Source: Beijerinckia sp. 28-YEA-48 (lineage in GTDB: Bacteria > Pseudomonadota > Alphaproteobacteria > Rhizobiales > Beijerinckiaceae). Taken from it: a stretch of 64,000 bases of DNA. The stretch lies in contig NZ_FNSI01000001.1 of assembly GCF_900104955.1 (NCBI RefSeq), positions 5,428,001-5,492,000 of the forward strand, given 5' to 3'. Shown one piece after another: positions 42,870 to 53,280 of this stretch. A program made the position numbers and the translations under genes. The first letter of the stretch is position 1, and each line of letters starts with the position of its first letter. The notes under the pieces were generated by a model. The model saw only the letters and a program-made list of their open reading frames with translations. It made no database searches and was not told where the DNA came from.

Positions 42870-43784
42870 TCACGTGCGGCGCAGGGGATCGACGATGTCA
42901 CGCAGACCATCGCCCAGCAGGTTGAAGCAGAAGACGGCGAGCATCAACATCACACCCGGAAAGAAGGCGATCCACCATTCACCCGAAACGATGAAGGCGG
43001 CGCCTTCAGCCACCATGATGCCCCATTCGGGCGTCGGCGGGCGCACGCCAAGGCCGATGAAGGAGAGGCCGGCGGCATTGAGGATGGCGTAGCCCATGGT
43101 CAGCGAGATCTGCACCATCATCAGCGGCATGATGTTGGGCAGGATGAAGCGGAAGAGGATGCGCGGATCGCTGTTGCCCGAGAGGCGGGCGGCGTGGACG
43201 TAGCCGGCTTCGCGGCGGATGTTGGCCTCGCTGCGGGCCAGGCGGGCATAGAGCGGGAAATTGATGATCGCCGTGGCGATGACGATGTTGGTCACCGTAT
43301 TGCCGAGCGCCGCGACAATGCCCATGGCCAGCACGAACAAAGGAAAGGCCATGATCGTATCGGAGATGCGGCCAACGATCCGGTCGGTCCAGCCGCCGTA
43401 AAAGCCCGCCGCTATGCCGGCTAGCCCGCCGAGCATGAAGACGAGAACGACCGAGGCGATGGCGATGATCATGTCGAGGCGGGTAGCGACGACGACGCGG
43501 CTGAAGATGTCGCGGCCGAGTTGGTCGGTGCCGAACCAATGCTGCGCCGAGGGCGGATGCAGGGCCGAAGCCGTGTTGCTGGCGAGCGGATCGTAAGGCA
43601 CCAGGCTGGGGCCGGCGATGGCGGCGAACAGAAACATCACGAACAGGATGAATGAGCCTGCCGTGACCGGATTATCGGCGAGCACGTATCGGATATGACG
43701 TAGTTGCGCGCCAATCCCCTGCGCTGTTGTGGGCATGGCTGCAACGGGCTGAGAAGCGGGTTTAGGCTCGGAGAGGGCGGTCAT
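42870..43784 (-). CDS. ABC transporter permease, DppC/OppC type
   Basis: A 304-residue inner-membrane permease. The N-terminal part has the OppC extension (PYDPLASNTASALHPPS, HWFGTDQLGRDIFSRVV), and the cytoplasmic EAA loop is around ARSEANIRREAGYVHAARLSG split over the middle. It forms the channel with the DppB-type permease. The ATG at 43784 overlaps the previous stop by 4 bases (ATGA); upstream in-frame codons to 43835 are less likely. Confidence 0.92.
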   Translation of the reverse strand: MTALSEPKPASQPVAAMPTTAQGIGAQLRHIRYVLADNPVTAGSFILFVMFLFAAIAGPSLVPYDPLASNTASALHPPSAQHWFGTDQLGRDIFSRVVVATRLDMIIAIASVVLVFMLGGLAGIAAGFYGGWTDRIVGRISDTIMAFPLFVLAMGIVAALGNTVTNIVIATAIINFPLYARLARSEANIRREAGYVHAARLSGNSDPRILFRFILPNIMPLMMVQISLTMGYAILNAAGLSFIGLGVRPPTPEWGIMVAEGAAFIVSGEWWIAFFPGVMLMLAVFCFNLLGDGLRDIVDPLRRT

Positions 43785-44794
43785 GCTTCCACCTTCACGC
43801 GCGGGTCGATGGCGCTGTACAGGAGATCGATGCACAGATTGATCAGGACGTAGAGCACGGCCATGGTCAGCACGAAGCCTTGCACCGGCGCGAAATCCGA
43901 CGCGATAAGCGCTTCGACCGCATAAGAGCCGATGCCAGGCCAGGCGAAGACTTTCTCGACCAGAACATTGGCGCCGAGCAGGAAGGAAAACACCATGCCC
44001 AGGGTGGTGATGACGGGCAGCATGGCGTTGCGGAAGGCGTAGGTCATGATGACGGTGGAGGGCTTGAGGCCGCTGGCGCGTGCGGTGCGGATGAATTCGG
44101 AGGCGAGCACCGCGAGCATCGAAGCGCGGGTGATGCGCGCGATCGGCGCCAGCGAGAAGACAGCGAGGGTGATGGCCGGCAGAGCGATCTGCGCCAAGGC
44201 GGCGCGGAAGGTCTCGAAGTCGCGCGCGATCAGGGCATCGATAAGGTAGAAGCCGGTGACGGTGGCGGGCGGCGACGTAAACACATCGAGGCGGCCAAGC
44301 GGCGCCGGCGACCAGCCGAGGATGAAGTAGAAGACATAGACGAAGATGAGACCGGTGAAGAACACCGGCAGCGAGACGCCGGCGGTGGCGACGATGCGGC
44401 AGGTGTGGTCAACCCACGAGCCCTGGCGCACGGCGGCGACAATCCCTAAGGGCACAGCGATCAGGAGCGCAAGGATCAGCCCGAACAGGGTGAGTTCGGC
44501 GGAGGCGGGCAGGCGCGCGGCGAGTTCGGTGACCACCGGCCGTCCGGTGGTCAGCGATGTGCCGAGATCGCCGCGCGTCAAGTTGCTTACGTAGCTGACG
44601 AACTGTTCCGGTAGACTGCGGTCAAGCCCGAGCTGCTTGCGCACTTCCTCTATCGCTTGCGGTGTCGCCGCCGGCCCGGCGAAGAACGAGGCCGTGTCGC
44701 CGGGCAGGACCCGCGTCAGCAGGAAGGTGACGACGATGACGCCGATCAAGCTCGGAATCGCGGTCGCAATGCGTTTGCCGATGGTGCGTAGCAT
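43781..44794 (-). CDS. ABC transporter permease, DppB/OppB type
   Basis: A 337-residue inner-membrane permease with the classic start MLRTIGKRIATAIPSLIGVI and FLLTRVLPGDTA, a conserved periplasmic segment and the EAA-type loop LASEFIRTARASGLKPS. It lies 27 bases downstream of the solute-binding protein gene and 4 bases overlapping the next permease. The complete set (binding protein, two permeases, fused ATPase) is a peptide/opine/ureide-type importer of the Dpp/Opp class. Confidence 0.92.
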   Translation of the reverse strand: MLRTIGKRIATAIPSLIGVIVVTFLLTRVLPGDTASFFAGPAATPQAIEEVRKQLGLDRSLPEQFVSYVSNLTRGDLGTSLTTGRPVVTELAARLPASAELTLFGLILALLIAVPLGIVAAVRQGSWVDHTCRIVATAGVSLPVFFTGLIFVYVFYFILGWSPAPLGRLDVFTSPPATVTGFYLIDALIARDFETFRAALAQIALPAITLAVFSLAPIARITRASMLAVLASEFIRTARASGLKPSTVIMTYAFRNAMLPVITTLGMVFSFLLGANVLVEKVFAWPGIGSYAVEALIASDFAPVQGFVLTMAVLYVLINLCIDLLYSAIDPRVKVEA

Positions 44795-44821
44795 GAGCCG
44801 TGCCTCGCAAGAACCATGCCG

Positions 44822-46447
44822 CTACCCTTTGACGAAGGCGCGATAATCGAGCCGGCGGTGGAACCAATATTGGTAGCCGCTGATATTTTTCTGCATCGCC
44901 ACGTTGGAATAGGGCTGGAACAGCGGGATGCGGGGGATGTCGGTGAAGGCGAGGTCGATGAAGCCTTTGACGTCCTTCTCGTAAGTGGCGTCGTCGCGAT
45001 TGGCGGCGGCCGTGCGGGCGCCATCGATGAAGGCGTCCATCTGCGGCGATTGATAGCTCATGGTGTTGAAGACGGAATTGGAGCCGTGATAGCACCAGAA
45101 GAAGAAATATTCCGGATAGTCGAGCCAGCCCGAGAAGACATTGGTGTAGAGCGGCATCACCTTCTTGTTCAACTCGGTGCGCCAGTTGGCGCCCGTCACC
45201 TTGTTGATGGTGGCCTTGATGCCGATCTGGCCCAAGCTCTCCTGGATCAGCACGCACAGCGGCTCGTTGACGACGGAAAATCCGAGATCGAACGATAGAG
45301 TGGTCTCGAAGCCGTTGGGATAGCCGGCTTCGCTCAGCAATTGCCGGGCCTTGGCGAGATCGAGATTGTAGGCGTGCGCCACCGGCCAGGCGGCCGGCGG
45401 CGGTGCGGTGGCGCCGAACAACGGCGTGCCGAGACCGTAGAGCGCCGCGTCCATGATCTTCTGATAGGGAATGGCATAGGCCACCGCCTGGCGCACCTTG
45501 AGATTGTCGAAGGGCGGCTGGGTGACGTTCATGCCGAGATATTGGCAGCCGTTGGAGAAGGGTGTCGAGACGACCGACAGCTTGCCGGAATCCTTCAGTT
45601 CGACGAAATCCTTATTGGGCAATTCATAGGAGACGTCGGCGTCGCCGCGTTCCAAAAGCGCCCGGCGATTGCCGGCTGAGGGCACCATGCGCCAGATCAC
45701 GCGTTTGATCTTTGGCAGCGGGCCGTTCTTCCAGTCGTCGTTGCGGTCGAGCACCACTTCGGTGCCCGGTGTCCAGCGGCTCACTTTATAAGCGCCGCCG
45801 CCGGCAATGTTCTGCTTGGTATAGTTGAGGCCCCAGGGATCTTCGGCCGTGGCGTTCTTCTTGACCAGTTCGGAATTGTAGATGGCGGGCACGATGACGG
45901 CGAGATCGGGGATGGTGAGCTTGTCCTTGCGCAGGAAGTCGACCCGCACGGTGTTGTCATCGACGACAACGAACTGCTCGGACTTTTCCAGCGAGCCGGC
46001 CTTCATCTGAAAGGTCGGAAAGCCGCCGACGGTGACGGCGCGATCGAGCGACCATTTCACGTCCTTGGCGGTGATGGGCGTGCCGTCGTGGAAGATGGCG
46101 CCCTTGCGCAGGCGGAAGGTCGCCGACATGTCGCCGATGTTCATGTCATCGGCCAGTTCCGGCTTGAACTTGTCGCGATCGTAATAGGGCACGCCGTTGG
46201 GGCCCGATTTCATCTCATGGCTGATGAGCCGGTCGTAGCAGTTCCACGACACTTCATAGCCGGGCACATTGGTGCCGACGCCATGGATGTCGATGTTGTT
46301 GGGGCCGCTTTCGGAGACGACGAGCAGGGTTTCCTGCCGGCTCTGCGCCTTGGCGGGCGACCAGACGGCGGGGGCCGCGACGCTGGTCGCCACAGCGGTG
46401 GCGGCGGTGGATTTGAGGAAACCGCGTCGATCCAGATGTCGGGCCAT
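44822..46447 (-). CDS. ABC transporter solute-binding protein, family 5 (DppA/OppA type)
   Basis: A 541-residue periplasmic receptor with a twin-arginine signal (LDRRGFLKSTAATAVATSVA) and cleavage near PAKAQS. It contains the family-5 hallmark regions, such as DMSATFRLRKGAIFHDGTPI and VRQAVAYAIPYQKI. It is the first gene of the nitrogen operon and probably captures the ureide, biuret-like or peptide-like substrate that AtzEG/AtzH/AtzF then break down. Its promoter faces that of the GntR gene across 171 bases containing three TTGCAT repeats. Confidence 0.92.
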   Translation of the reverse strand: MARHLDRRGFLKSTAATAVATSVAAPAVWSPAKAQSRQETLLVVSESGPNNIDIHGVGTNVPGYEVSWNCYDRLISHEMKSGPNGVPYYDRDKFKPELADDMNIGDMSATFRLRKGAIFHDGTPITAKDVKWSLDRAVTVGGFPTFQMKAGSLEKSEQFVVVDDNTVRVDFLRKDKLTIPDLAVIVPAIYNSELVKKNATAEDPWGLNYTKQNIAGGGAYKVSRWTPGTEVVLDRNDDWKNGPLPKIKRVIWRMVPSAGNRRALLERGDADVSYELPNKDFVELKDSGKLSVVSTPFSNGCQYLGMNVTQPPFDNLKVRQAVAYAIPYQKIMDAALYGLGTPLFGATAPPPAAWPVAHAYNLDLAKARQLLSEAGYPNGFETTLSFDLGFSVVNEPLCVLIQESLGQIGIKATINKVTGANWRTELNKKVMPLYTNVFSGWLDYPEYFFFWCYHGSNSVFNTMSYQSPQMDAFIDGARTAAANRDDATYEKDVKGFIDLAFTDIPRIPLFQPYSNVAMQKNISGYQYWFHRRLDYRAFVKG

Positions 46448-46483
46448 TGATCATCTTCCGTGGTTGCCGCTCCCCAGGAGCGC

Positions 46484-46529
46484 TTGCATGTGATGTAGAA
46501 ATATTGCATACAAATATTAGAAATTGCAT
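46484..46529. promoter_or_regulatory. Three TTGCAT direct repeats at 20-bp intervals (GntR operator candidate)
   Basis: TTGCAT occurs at 46484-46489, 46504-46509 and 46524-46529, i.e. exactly 20 bases apart and on the same helix face. The second reads TTGCATACAAAT, resembling FCD-type GntR sites. It lies between the divergent binding-protein and GntR genes. Confidence 0.6.
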
Positions 46530-46618
46530 GCCTATAGATTCAGCGGCGCTGCACAAATTTTGCTTGTCCTGCATCTGTGCTGTGCAGAATCGTTGTGAGA
46601 TGAAAGTGGATCGGGCCG

Positions 46619-47287
46619 ATGGCAGGTGACGGCAGAACCCGTTCGGACGTGCTCGCAGGGCAGATCGCCGACGAAATCCTGGCCGGTGGTTTCGTTCCCG
46701 GTATGCGGCTCGACGAACACATGCTGGCGGAACGGTTCAAGGTCTCGCGGACGCCGGTGCGCGAAGCGCTGCGTCAACTGGTGGCGACGGGTTTGATCGA
46801 CATGCAGCCACGGCGCGGTGCGCATGTCGCCGCCATCACCGCCGATCGGCTGAGCGAATTGTTCGTGGCCATGGGCGAGGTCGAGGCGACTTGTGCCCGT
46901 CTCTCAGCGCTTTCCATGAATCCGATCGAGCGTCGTCGTTTGCAGGCCATGCATCAAGCCATGGCCGGCATGGCCGAAGCAGGCCATGAGGCTGATTATG
47001 CCGAGGCCAACCGGCAGTTCCATGTGGCGATCTACGCGGGCGCCCATAATGCCACCATGAATGATTTTGCCGTGGCGTTGCGCCGCCGCCTCGATCCGTT
47101 CCGCCGCGCTCAGTTTCGCGCGCCCGGCCGGCTGGCGAAGTCCCATGCGGAGCATGATCGGGTCGTCACCGCGATCCTCTCAGGCGATTCAGCCACCGCG
47201 CACGCGGCGATGCTCGACCACGTCAATCTCGTCGAGGATGCGTTCGAGCAGATGAGCCACGGTGCGCGCCGCACCGCCAAACGCTAG
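46619..47287 (+). CDS. GntR-family transcriptional regulator, FCD subfamily
   Basis: A 222-residue regulator: winged helix with PGMRLDEHMLAERFKVSRTP and VREALRQLVATGLID, then an FCD domain with metal-ligand-like residues (NRQFHVAIYAGAHN and KSHAEHDRVV). It is divergent from the ABC transporter-Atz operon and is the likely repressor or activator of it, with the phased TTGCAT repeats as the probable site. It may respond to a pathway intermediate. The ATG is at 46619 directly after GGGCCG, without an obvious strong ribosome site. Confidence 0.9.
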   Translation: MAGDGRTRSDVLAGQIADEILAGGFVPGMRLDEHMLAERFKVSRTPVREALRQLVATGLIDMQPRRGAHVAAITADRLSELFVAMGEVEATCARLSALSMNPIERRRLQAMHQAMAGMAEAGHEADYAEANRQFHVAIYAGAHNATMNDFAVALRRRLDPFRRAQFRAPGRLAKSHAEHDRVVTAILSGDSATAHAAMLDHVNLVEDAFEQMSHGARRTAKR

Positions 47288-47471
47288 CGCCAATCTGCCC
47301 ATTCTGGAGAGAGTGCTGAATTAGGCCGCGATTTCAGGCTCCCTGCTGGCCTGGTGGCGCCTGCTCCTGGCGGGGGCTATGAAAGAAGCGGGACCGGCGC
47401 TGGCCGGGGTCGGCGTGGGCATGAAGCTTGCCTGCCTGGCCAAGTACCGCAGCTTTTGGGAAATCAGCAGC

Positions 47472-50400
47472 TTGGCACTCAACGTCGCGCTCCATCACGC
47501 CACCAGCTACAAATATGACCGGGCGATTTCGCTGGGTCCGCAGGTCATCCGTCTGCGCCCGGCGCCCCATTGCCGCACGAAGGTCGCCAGCTATTCGCTG
47601 AAAGTCGTTCCCGAAAATCATTTCATCAATTGGCAGCAGGACCCGCACGGCAACTGGCTGGCGCGTTTCGTTTTCCCGGAGAAGACGACGAAGTTTTCCA
47701 TCACGGTTGATCTCGTCGCCGAAATGGCGGTGGTCAATCCGTTCGACTTTTTCGTCGAGCCCTATGCGGAAACATTCCCCTTCGCCTATTCGGATGAATT
47801 GCAGGTTGAACTCGCTGCCTATTTGGAACTCGAGCCAGCAACGCCGCTGCTTGATCAGTTCATTGCCGGGTTGCCACAGGGGCGGACGCGCACGGTCGAT
47901 TTCATCGTCGATCTGAATGCGCGGCTGCAACAGAAGATCCGTTATGTGATCCGCATGGAAGCCGGCGTGCAGATGCCGGAGGAGACGCTTGAACTGGGCA
48001 CAGGCTCGTGTCGCGATTCCGCCTGGCTTCTGGTGCAGATCCTGCGCCGGCTGGGCCTGGCGGCGCGTTTCGTCTCCGGCTATCTCATCCAGCTCAAGGC
48101 CGATGTCGATCCGATCGATGGCCCTCAAGGCACGCAACAGGATTTTACCGATCTGCACGCCTGGGCTGAAGTTTATATTCCCGGCGCTGGCTGGATCGGT
48201 CTTGATGCAACGTCTGGCATGTTGTGTGGTGAAGGCCATCTGCCGCTGTGCGCCACGCCGCATTATCGTTCCGCCGCGCCTATCACCGGCCTCGTCGATC
48301 CCGCCAATGTCGAATTCCACTTCGACATGCATATCAACCGCATCAACGAAGTGCCGCGGATCACGCTGCCGTTCTCACCCGAAGCCTGGCAGTCTCTCGA
48401 CGCGCTCGGTGATGCGGTTGATCGCGATCTCGTCGCGCAAGACATGCGCCTGACCATGGGCGGCGAGCCGACATTCATTTCAGTCGATGATTTCGAAGCG
48501 CCGGAATGGAACATCGCCGCTGTCGGCCCAACCAAGCGGGCGCTGGCGGATCAATTGATCCGTCGCCTGCAGGATCGTTTCGCGCCCGGTGGCTTCCTGC
48601 ATTACGGCCAGGGCAAATGGTATCCGGGCGAAAGCCTGCCGCGCTGGGCTTTCTCGCTCTATTGGCGCAAAGACGGCAAGCCGCTGTGGGGCGATGCCAG
48701 TTTGATCTCGACCATGGACAATGGCGGGCGCGCCACGGTCGAGCAGGCGGCGAAACTCGCCGATGGTATTGCCGCGAAACTGGGCGTCGATCAGGCTTTC
48801 GTGCTGCCGGCATACGAAGACAGTGCGCATTGGATGGTGCGTGAAGGCAATCTGCCGTTCAATGTCGATCCGTCCGATCCGAAGATAGACGATGCGGAAG
48901 AACGTGCCCGCATGGTGCGCACGTTCGAGAGGGGTCTGTCGCAGCCAAGTGGTTTCGTGCTGCCGGTGCAGCGCTGGAATGCGCAGGCTGCACCACGCTG
49001 GCGCAGCGAGAAATGGGCGCTGCGCCGTGGCAAGCTGTTTCTGGCGCCAGGCGATTCACCGATCGGTCTGCGCCTGCCGATGGGGGCGCTGCCCTGGGTG
49101 CCGCCGGCGGCCTATCCCTATACCAATGAGCAGGATCCGCTGGAGCCGCGTGGACCTTTGCCTGATCCGGAGCATTTGCAGCAGGCGCTGGCGGTCGATA
49201 GCGGCGGTGGCGATCGGCAGACTGTTATCGAGCAATCGCCCATCGAAGGCGCCGTGCGCACGGCGCTGACGGTGGAGGTGCGCGACGGCCTGCTCTGCGT
49301 GTTCATGCCGCCAGTGGAAAAATTCGACGACTATGTCGAGCTGCTGGCCTCCGTCGAAGCGGTGGCGCGTGAGAAGCAGCTACCGATCCACATCGAAGGT
49401 TATACGCCGCCGTTCGATCCGCGCGTCAACCTCATCAAAGTGACGCCCGATCCTGGTGTCATCGAGGTCAACATCCATCCGGCCACCTCCTGGCGCGAGG
49501 CGACCGCGACGACGATGGCTCTGTATGAAGAAGCGCGGCTGACGCGGCTCGGCGCCGATAAATTTCTAACCGATGGGCGCCACACCGGCACGGGCGGCGG
49601 TAATCATCTGGTGTTTGGCGGCAGTACGCCAGCCGATTCTCCCTTCCTGCGCCGGCCCGATATGTTGCGCAGCCTGGTGCTTTACTGGCAGCGCCATCCG
49701 GCTTTGTCTTATCTGTTCTCCGGCATGTTCATCGGCCCGACCAGCCAGGCGCCGCGCGTCGACGAGGCGCGGCATGACTCGCTTTATGAACTGGAGATCG
49801 CGCTGGCCAATACGCCAATGCCAGGCGAGGGCGCCTTTCCGACCTGGCTGGTGGACCGGCTCTATCGCAATCTTCTGGTCGATGTCAGCGGCAACACCCA
49901 TCGCGCTGAAATCTGCATCGACAAGCTCTATTCACCCGACAGTTCCACCGGCCGTCTCGGCCTGGTCGAGTTCCGCGCGTTTGAAATGCCGCCTGATGCG
50001 CGTATGTCGCTGGCGCAGCAATTGTTGCTGCGCGCGCTCATGGCTTGGTTCTGGCGCGAGCCGCAGCAGGGCAATCTCGTGCGCTGGGGCACGTCGCTGC
50101 ACGATCGCTTCATGCTGCCGCATTTCATCTGGGAGGATTTTCTCGGCGTGCTGCGCGATCTCGGCGGCGCTGGTTATGAATTTTCGCCGGAATGGTTTCA
50201 AGCGCAGTTCGAATTTCGCTTTCCTGCCTATGGCACCATCGAGCATGGCGGCGTGACGTTGGAGGTGCGGCAGGCGCTGGAGCCTTGGCACGTACTGGGC
50301 GAACAGGGTGCATCTGGCGGCACGGTGCGTTTTGTCGACAGTTCAGTTGAACGCTTGCAGGCCAAGGTGAGTGGTTTCGTGCCGGGCCGGCATGTGATCG

Positions 50401-50768
50401 CCTGCAACGGCCGGCGTATGCCGATGACCTCCACGGGCGCTGCCGGCGAGGCCGTGGCTGGCGTGCGCTTCAAGGCGTGGCAGCCGGGCTCGGGCATGCA
50501 TCCGACGATCGGCGTGCACGCGCCGCTGACCTTCGACATCATCGATTCCTGGAATGGCCGTTCGCTCGGCGGCTGTGTTTATCACGTGGCCCATCCAGGC
50601 GGTCGCAATTATGAGACATTTCCGGTGAATTCTTATGAGGCGGAGGCCCGGCGACTGGCGCGGTTCCAGGATCACGGGCATACTCCGGGGCGTGTCGAGC
50701 CGCCGCGCGAGGAAATTCCAGGGGAGTTTCCGATGACATTGGATCTGCGGAGGAAGATTGGCAGATGA
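47472..50768 (+). CDS. Transglutaminase-like protein with DUF2126 domain
   Basis: About 1098 residues from the TTG at 47472, where the family homology begins ([19 protein letters not shown]). The frame is open to an ATG at 47379 (1129 residues) and an ATG at 47421. The N-terminal domain is a transglutaminase-like thiol fold with Cys in [12 protein letters not shown], His in [11 protein letters not shown] and Asp in GLDATSG. The C-terminal large DUF2126 part resembles glutamine-synthetase-type amidoligases. It overlaps the next gene by 11 bases. In known gene neighbourhoods it occurs with ATP-grasp/alpha-E and a second transglutaminase, as here; the joint function is unproven (peptide ligation or amide cleavage). 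Confidence 0.88.
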   Translation: MALNVALHHATSYKYDRAISLGPQVIRLRPAPHCRTKVASYSLKVVPENHFINWQQDPHGNWLARFVFPEKTTKFSITVDLVAEMAVVNPFDFFVEPYAETFPFAYSDELQVELAAYLELEPATPLLDQFIAGLPQGRTRTVDFIVDLNARLQQKIRYVIRMEAGVQMPEETLELGTGSCRDSAWLLVQILRRLGLAARFVSGYLIQLKADVDPIDGPQGTQQDFTDLHAWAEVYIPGAGWIGLDATSGMLCGEGHLPLCATPHYRSAAPITGLVDPANVEFHFDMHINRINEVPRITLPFSPEAWQSLDALGDAVDRDLVAQDMRLTMGGEPTFISVDDFEAPEWNIAAVGPTKRALADQLIRRLQDRFAPGGFLHYGQGKWYPGESLPRWAFSLYWRKDGKPLWGDASLISTMDNGGRATVEQAAKLADGIAAKLGVDQAFVLPAYEDSAHWMVREGNLPFNVDPSDPKIDDAEERARMVRTFERGLSQPSGFVLPVQRWNAQAAPRWRSEKWALRRGKLFLAPGDSPIGLRLPMGALPWVPPAAYPYTNEQDPLEPRGPLPDPEHLQQALAVDSGGGDRQTVIEQSPIEGAVRTALTVEVRDGLLCVFMPPVEKFDDYVELLASVEAVAREKQLPIHIEGYTPPFDPRVNLIKVTPDPGVIEVNIHPATSWREATATTMALYEEARLTRLGADKFLTDGRHTGTGGGNHLVFGGSTPADSPFLRRPDMLRSLVLYWQRHPALSYLFSGMFIGPTSQAPRVDEARHDSLYELEIALANTPMPGEGAFPTWLVDRLYRNLLVDVSGNTHRAEICIDKLYSPDSSTGRLGLVEFRAFEMPPDARMSLAQQLLLRALMAWFWREPQQGNLVRWGTSLHDRFMLPHFIWEDFLGVLRDLGGAGYEFSPEWFQAQFEFRFPAYGTIEHGGVTLEVRQALEPWHVLGEQGASGGTVRFVDSSVERLQAKVSGFVPGRHVIACNGRRMPMTSTGAAGEAVAGVRFKAWQPGSGMHPTIGVHAPLTFDIIDSWNGRSLGGCVYHVAHPGGRNYETFPVNSYEAEARRLARFQDHGHTPGRVEPPREEIPGEFPMTLDLRRKIGR

Positions 50769-53280
50769 GCTCCTGTCCCCCGTGCGCACGCCACAGCGCG
50801 CACAGGCGTGGACACAATCCTATGCACCGCTGCCAGGTATTCCCGATGAGTTCATAGGACCTGACGGGAAGCCGCGCGCTTATTGGCATGGCTTCCTCGA
50901 CGCGCTCGGCCAGTTCGATCAGGAGGATCTTGATCAACGCTTGGCGACCGCCGAACGGCGCATGCGCGAAGGCGGGGTGTCCTATCGCATCCAAGGCGAG
51001 AGCCACGAACAGTCCTGGCCGCTGAGCGGATTGCCGCTTTTGATCTCGCAGGCGGAATGGAACGACATTTCCGCAGGCGTGGTGCAGCGCGCCACCTTGC
51101 TCGATCGTATCACCGGCGATCTTTATGGCGAAGGCCGGCTGGTGCGCGATGGCGCGTTGCCGGCTGCTGTGGTCGCCGGCTCGCCGGAATTCCTGCGGCC
51201 GATGGCAGGTACCAAGCCTTTTGGCGGACATTGGCTGCATTTCTATGCCGCCGATATCGGGCGCGGTCCTGACGGGCGCTGGTGGGTGCTGGGCGATCGC
51301 ACGCAAGCGCCTTCGGGCTCTGGCTATGCGCTCGCCAACCGCCTGGTAACGTCGCAGGCTTTCCCCGGTCTTTATCGCGACATGAACGTGCAGCGGTTGG
51401 CGCCGTTCTTCCGCGCGCTGCGGGACGGGCTGGCCCATGCGGCTGAGCGCTCCGACCCGCGCATCTGTCTGTTGACGCCGGGCGCGTTCAGCCAGACCTA
51501 TTTCGAACAGGCCTATCTGGCCCGCTATCTCGGCTTCCTTTTGGTCGAAGGCGCTGATCTCGTTTGTGCCGACGGCAAGATCTATGTGCGCACCATCGCA
51601 GGCTTGAAACGCGCCGACGTGATCTGGCGGCGGATCGATTCAGAATGGTGTGACCCACTTGAACTCAACGGCGCCTCGCGCCTGGGCGTGCCGGGTCTGC
51701 TCGACGTAGCCCGGCAGGGCAAGGTGACGATGGCGAATATGCCGGGCACTGGCCTGCTTGAAGCGCGCGCCTTCCAGGCCTTCATGCCGTCGTTGGCGCG
51801 CCATCTCTTGGGCGAAGATCTGCGCCTGCCCAATATCGCGACGTGGTGGTGCGGGCAGGAGCGGCAACGCCGCGAAGTGCTCGAGCAGATCGATAATCTG
51901 TCGGTCTCGGGCGCCTTCGCCAATCAATTGCCGGGATTCGATGGACGCCACAGCGCGCTTGTCGCCGAACTGCCGCGCGCCGAGCGCGACAGGCTCGTCG
52001 ACGCGATAGCAGCGCGCGGCATGGATTATGTCGGCCAAGAAGTGGTGCGTCTGTCGACGACGCCGGCCTGGGATACAAGCCAGGGCCAGGCGCGTCTGGC
52101 GCCAAGGCCTTTTGTGCTGCGCGTGTTCGCGGCGGCGACGCCCGATGGCTGGCAAGTGATGCCCGGCGGCTTCTGCCGTGTCTCCGATCAAGCCGATGCG
52201 CGTGCCGTGTCGATGGATGCAAGTGTCCGTTCGGCCGATGTGTGGGTGCTGGCGGACAAGCCGGTGGAGATGGAAACCTTGCTGCCGTCTGGCGACGAGG
52301 TGCGCATCGTGCGCCTGCTCGGCAATCTGCCGAGCCGTGCCGCCGACAATCTCTATTGGTTTGGCCGTTATCTCGAGCGGGTCGAAGCGATCTTACGCAT
52401 CGTGCGTGCTCTGGTGGCGAAGTCGCTGGATCCCGATGCATCAGCGCGAGTCGATCATGGCCCGGCGGAACGTTTGCAGCGGCTGCTTGTCTCCTGGGAT
52501 GCGGCGCCGCGCGTTGTAGCAAGCAGTCTGTCTCTCGACATGGCGCAGGCGGCGCTGCATGACGAGAACAATTATGGCTCGGCCTTGTCGAACACGATCG
52601 CGGCACGGCGCGCGGCCTCGTCGATCCGCGAACGGCTTTCGCCCGATGTCTGGCTGTTGATCGCGCGCCTGGAGGCTATTCTACGTGCGCCCTTGAAGCA
52701 GAGCGCCGTCGAGGCAGGCGTTCTCGAGCAAAGCGAACTGGCCTTGCAGGTGATCGCCGCTATCGCCGGTTTTGTGAACGAGAACATGAACCGGGTGGCG
52801 GGCTGGAGCTTCCTCGATATGGGCCGCCGGATCGAGCGCGGCATCAACACCTTGCGTTTCGTCAGTCAGTTCGCCGGCGATGATGCCGATCTTGAATTGC
52901 TCGATGTGCTGCTTGACCTGATCGATTCACAGATCACCTATCGCTCGCGTTATCTCACTGGCGCCACACTGGCGCCGGTGCGCGACATGGCGATGCTGGA
53001 TGCGTTCAATCCGCGCTCCGTGGCCTTCCAGGCCGGGCGGATCGAGGAACATCTCGCCGGCCTGCCGCTGCTGCGCGAAACCGGCATGCTCGAACAGCCG
53101 CGCCAGATCGCGCTGAAGCTGAAGAGCGATCTCGAGGTGGAGGATGCCCGGAACCTCAATGGCCAGGCGATTCATGACTATGAAAACCGACTCATCGCGC
53201 TCGCCATCGCCGTTGCCGATCGCTATTTTCTGCACGATGCCAGCGAGCCGAGCCCCGGCAAAGTGATAGGTCTCGCGTGA
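50758..53280 (+). CDS. Circularly permuted ATP-grasp protein fused to alpha-E domain
   Basis: An 840-residue protein from the TTG at 50758, with GGAGG 4 bases upstream and overlapping the previous stop. An in-frame GTG is at 50782. The first part is a circularly permuted ATP-grasp (DUF404/DUF407 type; [20 protein letters not shown], then [11 protein letters not shown]). The second (from about residue 515) is an all-helical alpha-E domain (DUF403; [17 protein letters not shown]), which here is fused rather than separate. Such proteins are predicted to ligate amino acids or peptides with ATP. Confidence 0.9.
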   Translation: MADELLSPVRTPQRAQAWTQSYAPLPGIPDEFIGPDGKPRAYWHGFLDALGQFDQEDLDQRLATAERRMREGGVSYRIQGESHEQSWPLSGLPLLISQAEWNDISAGVVQRATLLDRITGDLYGEGRLVRDGALPAAVVAGSPEFLRPMAGTKPFGGHWLHFYAADIGRGPDGRWWVLGDRTQAPSGSGYALANRLVTSQAFPGLYRDMNVQRLAPFFRALRDGLAHAAERSDPRICLLTPGAFSQTYFEQAYLARYLGFLLVEGADLVCADGKIYVRTIAGLKRADVIWRRIDSEWCDPLELNGASRLGVPGLLDVARQGKVTMANMPGTGLLEARAFQAFMPSLARHLLGEDLRLPNIATWWCGQERQRREVLEQIDNLSVSGAFANQLPGFDGRHSALVAELPRAERDRLVDAIAARGMDYVGQEVVRLSTTPAWDTSQGQARLAPRPFVLRVFAAATPDGWQVMPGGFCRVSDQADARAVSMDASVRSADVWVLADKPVEMETLLPSGDEVRIVRLLGNLPSRAADNLYWFGRYLERVEAILRIVRALVAKSLDPDASARVDHGPAERLQRLLVSWDAAPRVVASSLSLDMAQAALHDENNYGSALSNTIAARRAASSIRERLSPDVWLLIARLEAILRAPLKQSAVEAGVLEQSELALQVIAAIAGFVNENMNRVAGWSFLDMGRRIERGINTLRFVSQFAGDDADLELLDVLLDLIDSQITYRSRYLTGATLAPVRDMAMLDAFNPRSVAFQAGRIEEHLAGLPLLRETGMLEQPRQIALKLKSDLEVEDARNLNGQAIHDYENRLIALAIAVADRYFLHDASEPSPGKVIGLA

